The notes under the pieces are model-generated. The model worked only from the letters and a program-made list of their open reading frames with translations. It had not been told where the DNA came from and did no database searches. A program made the translations under genes and the position numbers. From Limnohabitans sp. (lineage in GTDB: Bacteria > Pseudomonadota > Gammaproteobacteria > Burkholderiales > Burkholderiaceae_C), in NCBI GenBank assembly GCA_009693505.1, contig SHXD01000007.1:1-64000 (forward strand): 64,000 nucleotides of DNA, in the 5' to 3' direction. Positions 1 through 9,891 of the stretch are shown one piece after another (position 1 is the stretch's first letter; every line of letters begins with the position of its first letter).

Positions 1-149
1 AGGCGGCAGCCACGCAACCGCAACCCGAATTGCACATTCGCTCACACGCCAAAGCCAAGTACGAAGCGGTGGCACTGGTCATGGCCAGTGCGCAGCGCCT
101 AGGCTTGAACAAACTGGGCATTGTGGGCTCTGAGCAGTTTGTGAATTAA
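1..149 (+). CDS. ExbD/TolR-family biopolymer transport protein, C-terminal fragment (5' truncated by window edge)
   Basis: Open frame from the window start to TAA at 147-149, reading ...ATQPQPELHIRSHAKAKYEAVALVMASAQRLGLNKLGIVGSEQFVN*, typical of an ExbD C-terminus. Not in the supplied ORF track. Confidence 0.75.
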   Translation, partial: AAATQPQPELHIRSHAKAKYEAVALVMASAQRLGLNKLGIVGSEQFVN

Positions 150-180
150 TTTTTGCTTGAGGTCTTGCTTGTTCGCACGA

Positions 181-210
181 AAAAAAACCGCCTCAATGAG
201 GCGGTTTTTT
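181..210. terminator. Bidirectional intrinsic terminator
   Basis: AAAAAAACCGCCTCAATGAGGCGGTTTTTT: GC stem with A/T tracts on both sides, between convergent genes. Confidence 0.9.
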
Positions 211-225
211 CATTGAGCGAGAACA

Positions 226-1209
226 TCAATCAGCATATTTGCCGCTTGCATCTACTGCCACTTTGATTTTCTGGATTTCTGCAGCTACAAACTTTTTGTG
301 CTCGGCAGGTTCCACGCGTTTATCGGTGACAACCATCGCGCCCAAGCCTTCTTGCTTCTTGATGAAATCAGGATCTTTCAGCGCCTTCTTCATGGCGTCG
401 TTCAAGGCTGTTGTGATGGCCGTTGGCGTGCCTTTAGGGGCGTACAAACCGTGCCAGATTGTGAGGTCAAAACCTTTCATGCCCATTTCTTGCAACGAAG
501 GGTAGTACTTCAACAATTTGTGATCAGACAAAGGCTTGGCGGTGGTCACCGCAAATGCTTTGACACGACCAGACTCAATTTGTGCTGTAGTGTTGGTGGT
601 TTGATCGCACATCACATCGACTTGACCGCCTACCAAGGCGTTCATGGCAGGTGCTGTGCCACCAAATGGAATGGTGGTCATGGCTTCTTTAGATTGCACC
701 TGCGCTTGCCACAACATGCCGCAAATGTGCGAAGCAGAACCCAAGCCTGCGTGGGCAATGTTCAAACTTCCGGCGTTAGCACGAATGTAATTTTCGAAGT
801 CACGATAGGTGTTGGCGGGCAGTTGCGGCTTGCCAATGAGGGTCATGGGCACATCGTTGACCATGCCCAAGTACTCAAAGTCTTCCAAGGGCTTGTAGGA
901 AAGTTTGCGGTACAGAGCTGGCGTTGCAGCCATGCCAATATGGAACAACAACAATGTATGACCGTCTGGGTTGGCGCGTGCTACTTTGGTGGCGCCAATG
1001 GTGCCACCGGCACCCGCTACGTTTTCGACCACGAAATTGCCACCTGGCAATGTCTTGGCCATGGCCACGCCAAGGTCACGGGCCACTTTGTCAGTGGGGC
1101 CACCTGCAGCGAAGGGCACCACAATGGAAATAGGCTTTGTGCCTGGGAAATTTTGAGCGTGCGCTACCAAGGTTAAGGCAGCAGCAGCAAGGACCAACAA
1201 GCGCTTCAT
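226..1209 (-). CDS. Bug-family (TctC-like) tripartite tricarboxylate transporter substrate-binding protein
   Basis: Signal peptide; FPGTKPISIVVPFAAGGPTDKVARDLG and VVENVAGAGGTIGATKVARANPDGHTLL motifs. Confidence 0.93.
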   Translation of the reverse strand: MKRLLVLAAAALTLVAHAQNFPGTKPISIVVPFAAGGPTDKVARDLGVAMAKTLPGGNFVVENVAGAGGTIGATKVARANPDGHTLLLFHIGMAATPALYRKLSYKPLEDFEYLGMVNDVPMTLIGKPQLPANTYRDFENYIRANAGSLNIAHAGLGSASHICGMLWQAQVQSKEAMTTIPFGGTAPAMNALVGGQVDVMCDQTTNTTAQIESGRVKAFAVTTAKPLSDHKLLKYYPSLQEMGMKGFDLTIWHGLYAPKGTPTAITTALNDAMKKALKDPDFIKKQEGLGAMVVTDKRVEPAEHKKFVAAEIQKIKVAVDASGKYAD

Positions 1210-1341
1210 CTATATCTCCTAAATTAGACAGGTAAGTGTAGCGTCTTAGCACGCCAAGAAGATTCCGCGCACGAACCAACACCTCATTATTTAGGGGGAT
1301 GCCAAGCCGCAAATGCACCCATTTTGTGCAAGGTCAAACTT

Positions 1342-2604
1342 TCATTGATAGCTTCGCGCGTCTTCAATCACTTTGCCATCATTGGCCAAAGTGCCAGGGG
1401 CCACCAAATGCACATCGCTTCGCAATTTGGTGATGTCCCGAATGGCCTCGGCAATTTGCGCTTTCAACTCAGATTCTGCACCGCTGGCCGCTGTGGTTTC
1501 CACATGCAGCGCCATGCTGTCATTGGCCATTTCGCCCTGCACAATGAGCCGTGCACGCAATGCAGATGGAAAGCGCTTGACGACTTCGGCCACTTGCCCA
1601 GGATGCACAAACATGCCGCGAACTTTGGTGGTTTGATCTGCACGACCCATCCAGCCTTTGATGCGCTGATTGGTTCGACCGGTAGGGCAATGGCCACTCA
1701 AAATAGCCGACAAGTCACCGGTGCCAAACCGTATCAAGGGATAGTCTGGATTCAAACTGGTAATGACCAATTCACCCACCTCGCCTTCGGGCACAGGATC
1801 ACCCGTGCCAGGCCTCACAATTTCAACGATCACGCCTTCGTCAATCACCAGCCCTTGGCGTGCGCTGGTTTCATAGGCAATGAGGCCCACATCTGCAGTG
1901 GCATAGCACTGAAAAGCATTGACGCCGCGTTCAGTCAACCAATCACGCAAGCTTGGCGGAAAGGCTTCGCCAGAGACCAAAGCTTTTTTGACAGAAGGCA
2001 AGGCCACACCCATTTCGGCTGCTTTTTCAAGAATGATTCTCAAAAAACTGGGCGTGCCAATGTAGCCCGCCGGCTGCAACTCAGCCATGGCTTGAACTTG
2101 TTGTTCGGTTTGGCCAATGCCGCCAGGAAACACCGTGCAGCCCAAAGCATGGGCACCTGTTTCCATCATGGAACCAGCAGGTGTGAAGTGATAACTGAAA
2201 CAGTTATGAATGAGTTCACCCGACTGAAATCCAGCCGCCGCGATGGCACGCGCCATGCGCCAGTAATCGGCGCGCGAACCTTCAGGCTCATAAAGAGGAC
2301 CTGGGCTTGAAAACACGCGAGGCATTTGTTGGCCGTAGCTGACTGCACTGAAGCCGCCGAACACGCTGCCACCCGCCGCACGTGAGGTTTTTTGTTTTTC
2401 AAGCAACTCGTATTTGCGAATCACTGGCAACTTGGCCAGTGCGGCGCGCGATGTGATGTCGGCCGCATGGATGTCTTTTAAAATTTCTGCGAAAGCGGGA
2501 GCGTTTTTTTGTGCGTGTGCAATTTGCCCAGGCAATGCCGCCAACAAAGCGGCCTCGCGCGCTGCAGGGTCGCGCGTTTCCAATGCATCCATGTGCGTCT
2601 TCAT
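1342..2604 (-). CDS. Phenylacetate-CoA ligase-like AMP-dependent ligase
   Basis: PaaK-like layout (SSPGPLYEPEG, GYIGTPSFLRIILEKA, YPLIRFGTGDLSAI, GWMGRADQTTKVRGMFVHPGQV). Likely start MKTHMDALE, downstream of the ORF-track start. Confidence 0.85.
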   Translation of the reverse strand: MKTHMDALETRDPAAREAALLAALPGQIAHAQKNAPAFAEILKDIHAADITSRAALAKLPVIRKYELLEKQKTSRAAGGSVFGGFSAVSYGQQMPRVFSSPGPLYEPEGSRADYWRMARAIAAAGFQSGELIHNCFSYHFTPAGSMMETGAHALGCTVFPGGIGQTEQQVQAMAELQPAGYIGTPSFLRIILEKAAEMGVALPSVKKALVSGEAFPPSLRDWLTERGVNAFQCYATADVGLIAYETSARQGLVIDEGVIVEIVRPGTGDPVPEGEVGELVITSLNPDYPLIRFGTGDLSAILSGHCPTGRTNQRIKGWMGRADQTTKVRGMFVHPGQVAEVVKRFPSALRARLIVQGEMANDSMALHVETTAASGAESELKAQIAEAIRDITKLRSDVHLVAPGTLANDGKVIEDARSYQ

Positions 2605-2633
2605 TAAAATCCTTTGAATGTGATTGAAAAAAA

Positions 2634-3443
2634 TTAAGCCAACCAACGCTTGCGTCGTTTGTAGCTCTTCACATCTTTAAAGCTCTTGCGCTCGCCGCCG
2701 CCCATGCCAAGGTAAAACTCTTTCACGTCTTCGTTGGTGCGCAGATCTTCGGCCACGCCGTCCATCACGATGCGACCCGACTCCATGATGTAGCCATAGT
2801 CGGAATACTTAAGCGCCATGTTGGTGTTTTGCTCTGCAATCAAGAACGTGACTTTTTCCTTCTCGTTCAAGTCTTTGACAATGTTGAACACCTCTTCCAC
2901 GATTTGTGGGGCCAAGCCCATAGAAGGTTCATCCAAAAGCATGACGCTAGGGTTGGTCATCAAGGCCCGGCCAATGGCACACATTTGTTGTTCGCCGCCT
3001 GAGGTGTAAGCCGCTTGTGAAGTGCGCCGTGTTTTAAGACCCGGGAAATAGGAGTACACCTTTTCAAGATTGGCTTCAATCTCACCTTTGTCCTTGCGCG
3101 TGTAGCTGCCAGTCATAAGGTTTTCTTCAATGGTCAAATGGGCAAAGCAATGGCGTCCTTCCATCACTTGTACAACACCGCGGTTGACCAAATCGGCGGG
3201 GGTGAGGTTTTCAATTCGCTCACCACGCAGCTCAATGCTGCCCTTGGTAACCTCGCCGCGCTCACCTTTGAGCAGATTGGATATGGCCCTGAGGGTGGTG
3301 GTTTTGCCAGCGCCATTGCCTCCCAAAATAGCCACGATGCCTTGCTCAGGAACTTGCAGAGAGACACCCTTCAACACCAAGATGACGTGGTTGTAAATGA
3401 CTTCGATGCCACTGACATTCAATACAATTTTTTTATCGCTCAT
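2634..3443 (-). CDS. livF: Branched-chain amino acid-type ABC transporter ATP-binding protein
   Basis: Walker A GGNGAGKTT, TSGGEQQMCAIGRALM signature, VMLLDEPSMGLAP; LivF-type length and position. Confidence 0.9.
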   Translation of the reverse strand: MSDKKIVLNVSGIEVIYNHVILVLKGVSLQVPEQGIVAILGGNGAGKTTTLRAISNLLKGERGEVTKGSIELRGERIENLTPADLVNRGVVQVMEGRHCFAHLTIEENLMTGSYTRKDKGEIEANLEKVYSYFPGLKTRRTSQAAYTSGGEQQMCAIGRALMTNPSVMLLDEPSMGLAPQIVEEVFNIVKDLNEKEKVTFLIAEQNTNMALKYSDYGYIMESGRIVMDGVAEDLRTNEDVKEFYLGMGGGERKSFKDVKSYKRRKRWLA

Positions 3444-3551
3444 GCACTTTGCCTTTATGACCAAATGAAAATCTCAAGCGCTGAGACTTTCATTTGGCAA
3501 CTGCTTTCGCAGTTACCAAACTACCGCACAACCGTGTGGTGTTACCAGGAT

Positions 3552-4889
3552 TTAAGACTGGCAATCAGCCGGTGTACGGCGATTGATTTTCTTTTCTGCC
3601 GCATATTTGTCAGCAGCGGCTTTCACCATGGGCTTGATGATTTGCTCATCGGCTTGGTACCAATCGCTGGTGAACTCCCAATTGCTGCCGTTCCATGTGT
3701 GAATGCGGGCCCAGTTGGCACCCATGTGGTCGGCACAAGATGTTGAGATAGGACGTAATACACTTTTGAAGCCGAGGGCATCAAGTTTGGGCTGTGTCAG
3801 GTTCAAGTTCTCATAACCCCAACGAGCTTGTTCGCCGGTCATGACTTTGCCTTTGCCGTATTTCTCTTGGGCTTGACGAACACCTTCAATACCAAACATG
3901 GCGCTGAACAGGCCGCGCATATAAAGCACTTCGCCGACTTCATCCTTGGGGCCTGTGCCTTGGCCTTTGGCGTGCAACTTCTCCAGCACCTCTTTCACAA
4001 CAGCAGAGCCCTTTTCGGCACCGTGTTGCATGGTGAGGGCGTTGTAGCCCTTACCGCCCATGCCAATGTCTTTGACATCTGGCTCTGCACCGGCCCACCA
4101 CACGCCATAAATTTGCTCACGTGGGTAACCTGTGGCTTGCGCTTCTTTGAGCAAGGTGGAGTTCATCACACCCCAACCCCAGTTCAAAACGTAGTCTGGG
4201 CGATCGCGGCGAATTTGCAACCATGTCGACTTTTGCTCCACACCAGGGTGTGTAACGGGTAACAAGCTCAGCTTGAAGCCGTGCATGGCAGCGCGCTCTT
4301 GCAAAATAGGAATCGCTTCTTTACCAAAGGGGCTGTCGTGGTAAACCAAGGCAATGTGTTTGCCCTTGAGTTTGTCAGCACCACCTACTTTTTTGGCTAT
4401 GTCTTGAATGATCACATCGCCTGCAACCCAGTAGGTACCGGCCAAGGGGAAGTTCCACTTAAAGACGCCACCATCAGCTGATTCGCTGCGGCCGTAACCT
4501 GCTGTGATCAAAGGAATCTTGTCGCCAGGGGCTTTTTCGGTCAGCGCAAAAGTAATGCCTGTTGACAAAGGCTGGAACACAGTAGCGCCACCATTTTTGC
4601 CTTTGAGACGCTCATAGCACTCAACACCACGGTCAGTGGCGTAGCCAGTTTCGCATTCTTCGAAGCTGACTTTCACGCCATTGATACCGCCGCGTGCGTT
4701 GACAAGTTTGAGGTAGTCGACGAAGCCGTTGGCGAATGGCACGCCATTGGGTGCGTAAGCGCCGGTTCTGTAGACCAAAACTGGGAAGAATTGCTCTTTG
4801 GCTTGAGCAGTTGCTACGGTGCTGACCAGCGCGCTGGTAAGTCCTGCAGCGGCCATCGTGGCGGCCATAGCGAGTTGACGAAGCTTCAT
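3552..4889 (-). CDS. Liv-type ABC transporter periplasmic substrate-binding protein
   Basis: MKLRQLAMAATMAAAGLTSALVSTVATAQA signal peptide followed by a type I periplasmic-binding fold; sits between livF and livM. Confidence 0.9.
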   Translation of the reverse strand: MKLRQLAMAATMAAAGLTSALVSTVATAQAKEQFFPVLVYRTGAYAPNGVPFANGFVDYLKLVNARGGINGVKVSFEECETGYATDRGVECYERLKGKNGGATVFQPLSTGITFALTEKAPGDKIPLITAGYGRSESADGGVFKWNFPLAGTYWVAGDVIIQDIAKKVGGADKLKGKHIALVYHDSPFGKEAIPILQERAAMHGFKLSLLPVTHPGVEQKSTWLQIRRDRPDYVLNWGWGVMNSTLLKEAQATGYPREQIYGVWWAGAEPDVKDIGMGGKGYNALTMQHGAEKGSAVVKEVLEKLHAKGQGTGPKDEVGEVLYMRGLFSAMFGIEGVRQAQEKYGKGKVMTGEQARWGYENLNLTQPKLDALGFKSVLRPISTSCADHMGANWARIHTWNGSNWEFTSDWYQADEQIIKPMVKAAADKYAAEKKINRRTPADCQS

Positions 4890-4932
4890 GGTTGTCTCCT
4901 GTAAAGTAAAGTGTGAAGCACTGAGGGAAAAA

Positions 4933-6009
4933 TCAATGAGGGAATGGCCATAAACGCAGCTTTTGCTTGGCCACCGACCACAGTTTGGCCAAGCCATGCG
5001 GTTCCACAATCAAGAACCACACAATCAAGGCACCAAAAATCATGAACTCTGAGTGAGAGATGGCTGCAGTGGAAATGACCACGCCCACCAAGCTACCCGC
5101 CCAAGGCAAAAACTGATTGAGGAAAATGGGCAGCACCACAATGAACGCCGCACCAAAAAAGCTGCCCATGATGGAGCCCATGCCACCAATGATCACCATG
5201 AACAGCAATTGGAATGAACGGTCTATTGAAAACGCCGCTGGCTCCCAAGAGCCCAAATGCACAAAGCCCCACAAACCACCTGCGACGCCCACAATGAAGG
5301 AGCTCACCGCAAAAGCGCTGAGCTTGGCGTACATGGGGCGAATACCAATGACAGCCGCAGCCACATCCATGTCGCGAATGGCCATCCACTCACGACCAAT
5401 GGCTGAACGGACCAAATTCTTAGCCAGCAGGCCAAAGACAATCAAGAATACCAAGCAGAACAAATACTTTTCGACGGGTGTCTCAATGGCCAGACCCATG
5501 ATGCTCAAGTTAGAGACCGAAACTGAGCCAGACGGCGTGTTGTTGGTGAACCAACCCACGCGAAGAAAGGCCCAATCACAAAAGAATTGTGCGGCCAGAG
5601 TGGCTACCGCCAAATAGAGTCCTTTGACACGCAAACTGGGGATGCCAAAAAAGATACCGACCAGCGTTGCAAAAAATCCACCGCTCAGAAGCGCAACGAT
5701 GAGGGGAATGCCATCTATTCGAATGTAGGTGTTGTAGGCCATGTAGGCGCCCACCGCCATGAATGCACCCGAGCCCAAAGATATTTGGCCGCAATAACCC
5801 ACCAGAATATTCACGCCCAGCGCCGCCAAGGACAAGATCAAGAAGGGAATCAAGATGGCCCTGAACATGTATTCATCAACCAACAAAGGCACACCCACGA
5901 AGGCAAATGCAATCAACGCGAAGATGGCCCATCGGTCTTGGGTAATTGTAAAAATTTGTTGGTCACTTCGGTAAGAAGTTTTAAATTGACCGTTTTCTCT
6001 GTAGAACAT
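4933..6009 (-). CDS. livM: Liv-type ABC transporter permease
   Basis: Polytopic; NILVGYCGQISLGSGAFMAVGAYMAY and GGMGSIMGSFFGAAFI motifs. Confidence 0.92.
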   Translation of the reverse strand: MFYRENGQFKTSYRSDQQIFTITQDRWAIFALIAFAFVGVPLLVDEYMFRAILIPFLILSLAALGVNILVGYCGQISLGSGAFMAVGAYMAYNTYIRIDGIPLIVALLSGGFFATLVGIFFGIPSLRVKGLYLAVATLAAQFFCDWAFLRVGWFTNNTPSGSVSVSNLSIMGLAIETPVEKYLFCLVFLIVFGLLAKNLVRSAIGREWMAIRDMDVAAAVIGIRPMYAKLSAFAVSSFIVGVAGGLWGFVHLGSWEPAAFSIDRSFQLLFMVIIGGMGSIMGSFFGAAFIVVLPIFLNQFLPWAGSLVGVVISTAAISHSEFMIFGALIVWFLIVEPHGLAKLWSVAKQKLRLWPFPH

Positions 6010-6020
6010 GTTGTGCTTCC

Positions 6021-6950
6021 TTAAACGCGATCAATGATTTTTTCACCAAACAAACCCTGTGGTCGAAACAGCAAAAAGATCAACGCAAGGACATACGCAA
6101 ACCAAATTTCAATGCCACCACCGACATAGGGGCCGAGAAACACTTCTGACAATTTTTCTCCCACGCCAATGATCAAGCCGCCAATGATGGCGCCTGGCAC
6201 CGATGTCAAGCCGCCCAAAATGATGACGGGCAAGGCTCTTAAAGCAACCGTTGTCAAAGAAAACTGAACGCCCATTTTGGAGCCCCAAATGATGCCCGCC
6301 ACCAACGCTGTGATGCCGGCAACAAACCAAACGATGACCCAAATTTGATTCAATGGAATGCCAATCGACTGAGCTGCCTGATGGTCATCTGCAACTGCAC
6401 GCAAGGCTCTGCCTGTGCTTGTTTTTTGGAAAAACAGAGACAATGTGACCACCAGCAAGGCCGCAATCAGGGCAGCGTAAACATCTTCCAAGTTAACCAA
6501 GACACCACCTGGAAAAACAGAATCTAGAAGGAACACAGGTTCTTTGGGCATGCCCACATCGATTTTGTAAATGTCGCTGCCAAAGATGGTCTGACCCAAG
6601 CCGTCAATGAAATACGTAATGCCCAAGGTGGCCATCAGCAAAGTAACGCCCTCTTGGTTGACCAAGTGACGCAACACAAATCGCTCAATGAGCCAAGCCA
6701 ACACAAACATCAAGACTGCCGCCAAGGCAAAAGCGATGACGTTTGAAAGGACTTTGTTGTCGAGCCCCAATATTTGAGGAACCCATTCAGAGAAGCGCGC
6801 CATGGCCAAAGCAGCAAACAGCACCATGGCACCTTGCGCAAAATTAAACACACCAGAAGCTTTGAAAATAAGCACAAACCCAAGCGCAACAAGTGAATAC
6901 AGCATGCCGGCCATCAGGCCGCCTAAAAGAGCTTCTAAGAAAAATGCCAT
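6021..6950 (-). CDS. livH: Liv-type ABC transporter permease
   Basis: Polytopic; ALGFVLIFKASGVFNFAQGAMV and GGLTSVPGAIIGGLIIGVGE motifs. Confidence 0.92.
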   Translation of the reverse strand: MAFFLEALLGGLMAGMLYSLVALGFVLIFKASGVFNFAQGAMVLFAALAMARFSEWVPQILGLDNKVLSNVIAFALAAVLMFVLAWLIERFVLRHLVNQEGVTLLMATLGITYFIDGLGQTIFGSDIYKIDVGMPKEPVFLLDSVFPGGVLVNLEDVYAALIAALLVVTLSLFFQKTSTGRALRAVADDHQAAQSIGIPLNQIWVIVWFVAGITALVAGIIWGSKMGVQFSLTTVALRALPVIILGGLTSVPGAIIGGLIIGVGEKLSEVFLGPYVGGGIEIWFAYVLALIFLLFRPQGLFGEKIIDRV

Positions 6951-6962
6951 GTGATGTGTTCC

Positions 6963-7745
6963 TTAATGACTGGTGCCCAGATAGGCACTGATCACTTCTT
7001 CGTTGTTACGGACTTCTTCGGGGGTTCCGTCGCCAATTTTTTTTCCATAGTCCAAAACCACCACACGGTCTGAGATGTCCATCACGACACTCATGTCGTG
7101 CTCAATCAGCACAATGGTGGTGCCAAACTCGTCGTTGACATCCAAGATGAAACGACTCATGTCTTGCTTTTCTTCCATGTTCATGCCGGCCATGGGTTCG
7201 TCTAGCAAAAGAACTTGAGGTTCCATGGCCAAGGCACGGCCCAAGTCGACACGTTTCTGCAAACCATAAGGCAATTGACCCACAGGTGTTTTGCGATGGG
7301 CTTGAATTTCAAGGAAGTCGATGATGTGCTCGACAAAGTCACGGTGCTCCTCTTCTTCGCGTTGGGCAGGGCCAATGCGCAAGGCTTGCATGAATATATT
7401 GCTTTTAATTCTCAAATTCCTGCCAGTCATGATGTTGTCAATCACGCTCATGCCTTTGAACAATGCCAAGTTTTGAAATGTTCGGGCAATGCCCATTTCT
7501 GCAACTTGCCGGCTGTCCATGTGGCTGAAGGTTTGGCCACGGAAAGAAATGCTGCCCTCTTGGGGTTCATAGACACCGTTAATGCAGTTCAACATGGAAC
7601 TCTTGCCAGCGCCGTTAGGTCCAATGATGGCCCTGACTTCATGCTCACGAACGTTGAATGAGATGTCGGTCAGCGCTTTCACACCGCCGAATCTGAGACT
7701 GATGTTGTTCACATCCAGAATAACGTCACCAATTTTTTTTGTCAT
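6963..7745 (-). CDS. livG: Liv-type ABC transporter ATP-binding protein
   Basis: GPNGAGKSS Walker A, ARTFQNLALF, LGRALAMEPQVLLLDEPMAGMN. Confidence 0.92.
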   Translation of the reverse strand: MTKKIGDVILDVNNISLRFGGVKALTDISFNVREHEVRAIIGPNGAGKSSMLNCINGVYEPQEGSISFRGQTFSHMDSRQVAEMGIARTFQNLALFKGMSVIDNIMTGRNLRIKSNIFMQALRIGPAQREEEEHRDFVEHIIDFLEIQAHRKTPVGQLPYGLQKRVDLGRALAMEPQVLLLDEPMAGMNMEEKQDMSRFILDVNDEFGTTIVLIEHDMSVVMDISDRVVVLDYGKKIGDGTPEEVRNNEEVISAYLGTSH

Positions 7746-7776
7746 AGTGTGTTCTCTGCTTCAGCCTTTGTAGACT

Positions 7777-9723
7777 TCAAGCTGCCGCCTTTACGGGCAC
7801 AAATGTTTGAGCATCTGAAATGTTGAGAGTGGCACTGACACTGCCTGAGCGGCCATCTTCAAACTTCACCACCGTTTCGATGAACTGGGTGGTCAAACCA
7901 CCATACAAGGCGTCTACCAAGGGCAGGTATTTCTCGGCAATGAAGCCGCGACGAACTTTGTTGGTGCGTGTGAGTTCGCCGTCATCGGCATCCAACTCTT
8001 TGTGCAGCACCAAGAAGCGACTCACTTGGCTACCCGCCAACAAGGTGTCTTCGGCCAGGTCGGCGTTGACTTGCTCAACACACTCTCTGATGAGTTGATA
8101 GACTTCTGGCTTTTGCGCCAAGTCGGTGTAACCGGCGTAAGGCAAGTTGCGGCGCTCGGCCCAGTTGCCGACCGCATCAAAATCGATGTTGATCATGACG
8201 CAGACTTTTTCGCGCTGATCGCCATAGGCCACCACTTCTTTGATGTGCGGGAAAAATTTGAGTTTGTTTTCAACATACTTGGGCGCAAACATGGCGCCGT
8301 CGTTGTTGCCCCCTTTGATACGGCCCACGTCTTTCACGCGGTCGATGATTTTCAAGTGGCCATGGCTGTCTAAGAAACCCGCATCGCTGGTGTGGTACCA
8401 GCCATCTGCTGTCAAAACTTCGGCGGTGGCTTCTGGATTTTTGTAATAGCCTTTGAGCAAGCCAGGTGACTTGACCAAAATTTCGCCATTGTCGGCCACT
8501 TTGATTTCAACACCACGGCAAGGCACACCCACGGTGTCGGCGCGTGCTTGGTTGTCGGGCTGCAAGCACACAAACACAGCCGTCTCAGTGGAGCCATAAA
8601 GCTGTTTCAAGTTGACGCCGATGGAGCGAAAGAAGGTGAACAAATCGGGGCCAATGGCTTCACCCGCGGTGTAGGCCACACGCACACGGCTAAAGCCAAG
8701 GCTGTTGCGCAGTGGGCCGTAAACCAACAAATTGCCCAAGCCATACATCAGGCTGTTGAGCAAGCCAATTGATTCGCCTTCCATGCGCTGAGGGCCAACT
8801 TTCATGGCCAAGCTCATAAAGTATTTGTAAATGTTGCGCTTAACGGCGCTGGCATCTTCCATGCGAATGCTCACACTGGTGAGCATGCCTTCAAAGACAC
8901 GAGGCGGCGCAAAGTAATAGGTGGGACCAATCTCTTTCAAGTCGATCATGACAGTGGCCGCAGACTCTGGGCAATTGACCACGTAGCCTGCCACCAACCA
9001 CTGTGCATAGCTGAAAATATTTTGTCCAATCCAGGCGGGTGGCAAATAGGCCAGCACATCTTCATTGGATGTGAGGTGATCAAATTCGGCGCCAGCTTGC
9101 GCGCGGTCAATCAAAGTACCATGCGTGTGAACCACGCCTTTAGGGTTGCCCGTGGTGCCGGATGTGAAGAACATGGCCGCCACATCTTCTTTGGTGCCAA
9201 CTTCAACTTGTTCTTTGTAAAAGTGGGGGTGTTGCTTGGAAAATGCTTCGCCAACTGCCAACAATTCGTCCACCGAGCCGAGTCCGGACTCATCGTATTT
9301 ACGCAAGCCACGTGGATTGTCAAAATAAATGCGCTCGAGCGCAGAATAGGACTCGCGCACTTCCAACATTTTGTCGACCTGCTCTTGGTCTTCCACCACA
9401 CACAAACGCACTTCAGCGTTGGTCATGGGGAACACGCATTCGGCTGCTGCGGCGTCTTGATAAAGCGGGATTGGAATGGCGCCCAAGGATTGCGCAGCCA
9501 GCATCGTGGCATATAAACGTGGGCGGTTTGAGCCCACCACAATCATGTGCTCACCCCGCTTCAAGCCCGCAAGATGCAGTCCGCAAGCCATGTGGGTCAC
9601 CATGTGGGCCATGTCTTGCCAACTGATGGCTTGCCAAATGCCATATTCTTTCTCACGCATGGCGGGCGCATTGGGGCGATCTGCGGCATGCTTCAAAAGC
9701 AATTTTGGAAATGTCGTCTGCAT
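7777..9723 (-). CDS. Long-chain-type acyl-CoA synthetase (AMP-binding)
   Basis: FFTSGTTGNPKGVVHTHG, YGSTETAVF, GWYHTSDAGFLD, IDRVKDVGRIKGG; 648 aa. Confidence 0.93.
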   Translation of the reverse strand: MQTTFPKLLLKHAADRPNAPAMREKEYGIWQAISWQDMAHMVTHMACGLHLAGLKRGEHMIVVGSNRPRLYATMLAAQSLGAIPIPLYQDAAAAECVFPMTNAEVRLCVVEDQEQVDKMLEVRESYSALERIYFDNPRGLRKYDESGLGSVDELLAVGEAFSKQHPHFYKEQVEVGTKEDVAAMFFTSGTTGNPKGVVHTHGTLIDRAQAGAEFDHLTSNEDVLAYLPPAWIGQNIFSYAQWLVAGYVVNCPESAATVMIDLKEIGPTYYFAPPRVFEGMLTSVSIRMEDASAVKRNIYKYFMSLAMKVGPQRMEGESIGLLNSLMYGLGNLLVYGPLRNSLGFSRVRVAYTAGEAIGPDLFTFFRSIGVNLKQLYGSTETAVFVCLQPDNQARADTVGVPCRGVEIKVADNGEILVKSPGLLKGYYKNPEATAEVLTADGWYHTSDAGFLDSHGHLKIIDRVKDVGRIKGGNNDGAMFAPKYVENKLKFFPHIKEVVAYGDQREKVCVMINIDFDAVGNWAERRNLPYAGYTDLAQKPEVYQLIRECVEQVNADLAEDTLLAGSQVSRFLVLHKELDADDGELTRTNKVRRGFIAEKYLPLVDALYGGLTTQFIETVVKFEDGRSGSVSATLNISDAQTFVPVKAAA

Positions 9724-9891
9724 GCGGGTCCTAAATTGTTCGCCGCCTCATCTGAATAAAGAGAGGCTTGTTGAAAACTTAGACTGAATGCTAGACTATA
9801 GTTTGACGCTAAGCTGTCATTTCGACGACAATCTAAGGCATCCTCCATTAGGATTTTCCCTAGTATTTTTAACGTATTACAGAACCTTGAC

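Noticed and set aside
298-1176. 292-aa plus-strand ORF
   Set aside because: Antisense shadow of the Bug gene at 226-1209; Cys/His-rich low-plausibility translation with no recognisable domain.
1324-2310. 328-aa plus-strand ORF
   Set aside because: Antisense to the PaaK-like ligase; composition typical of a shadow frame.
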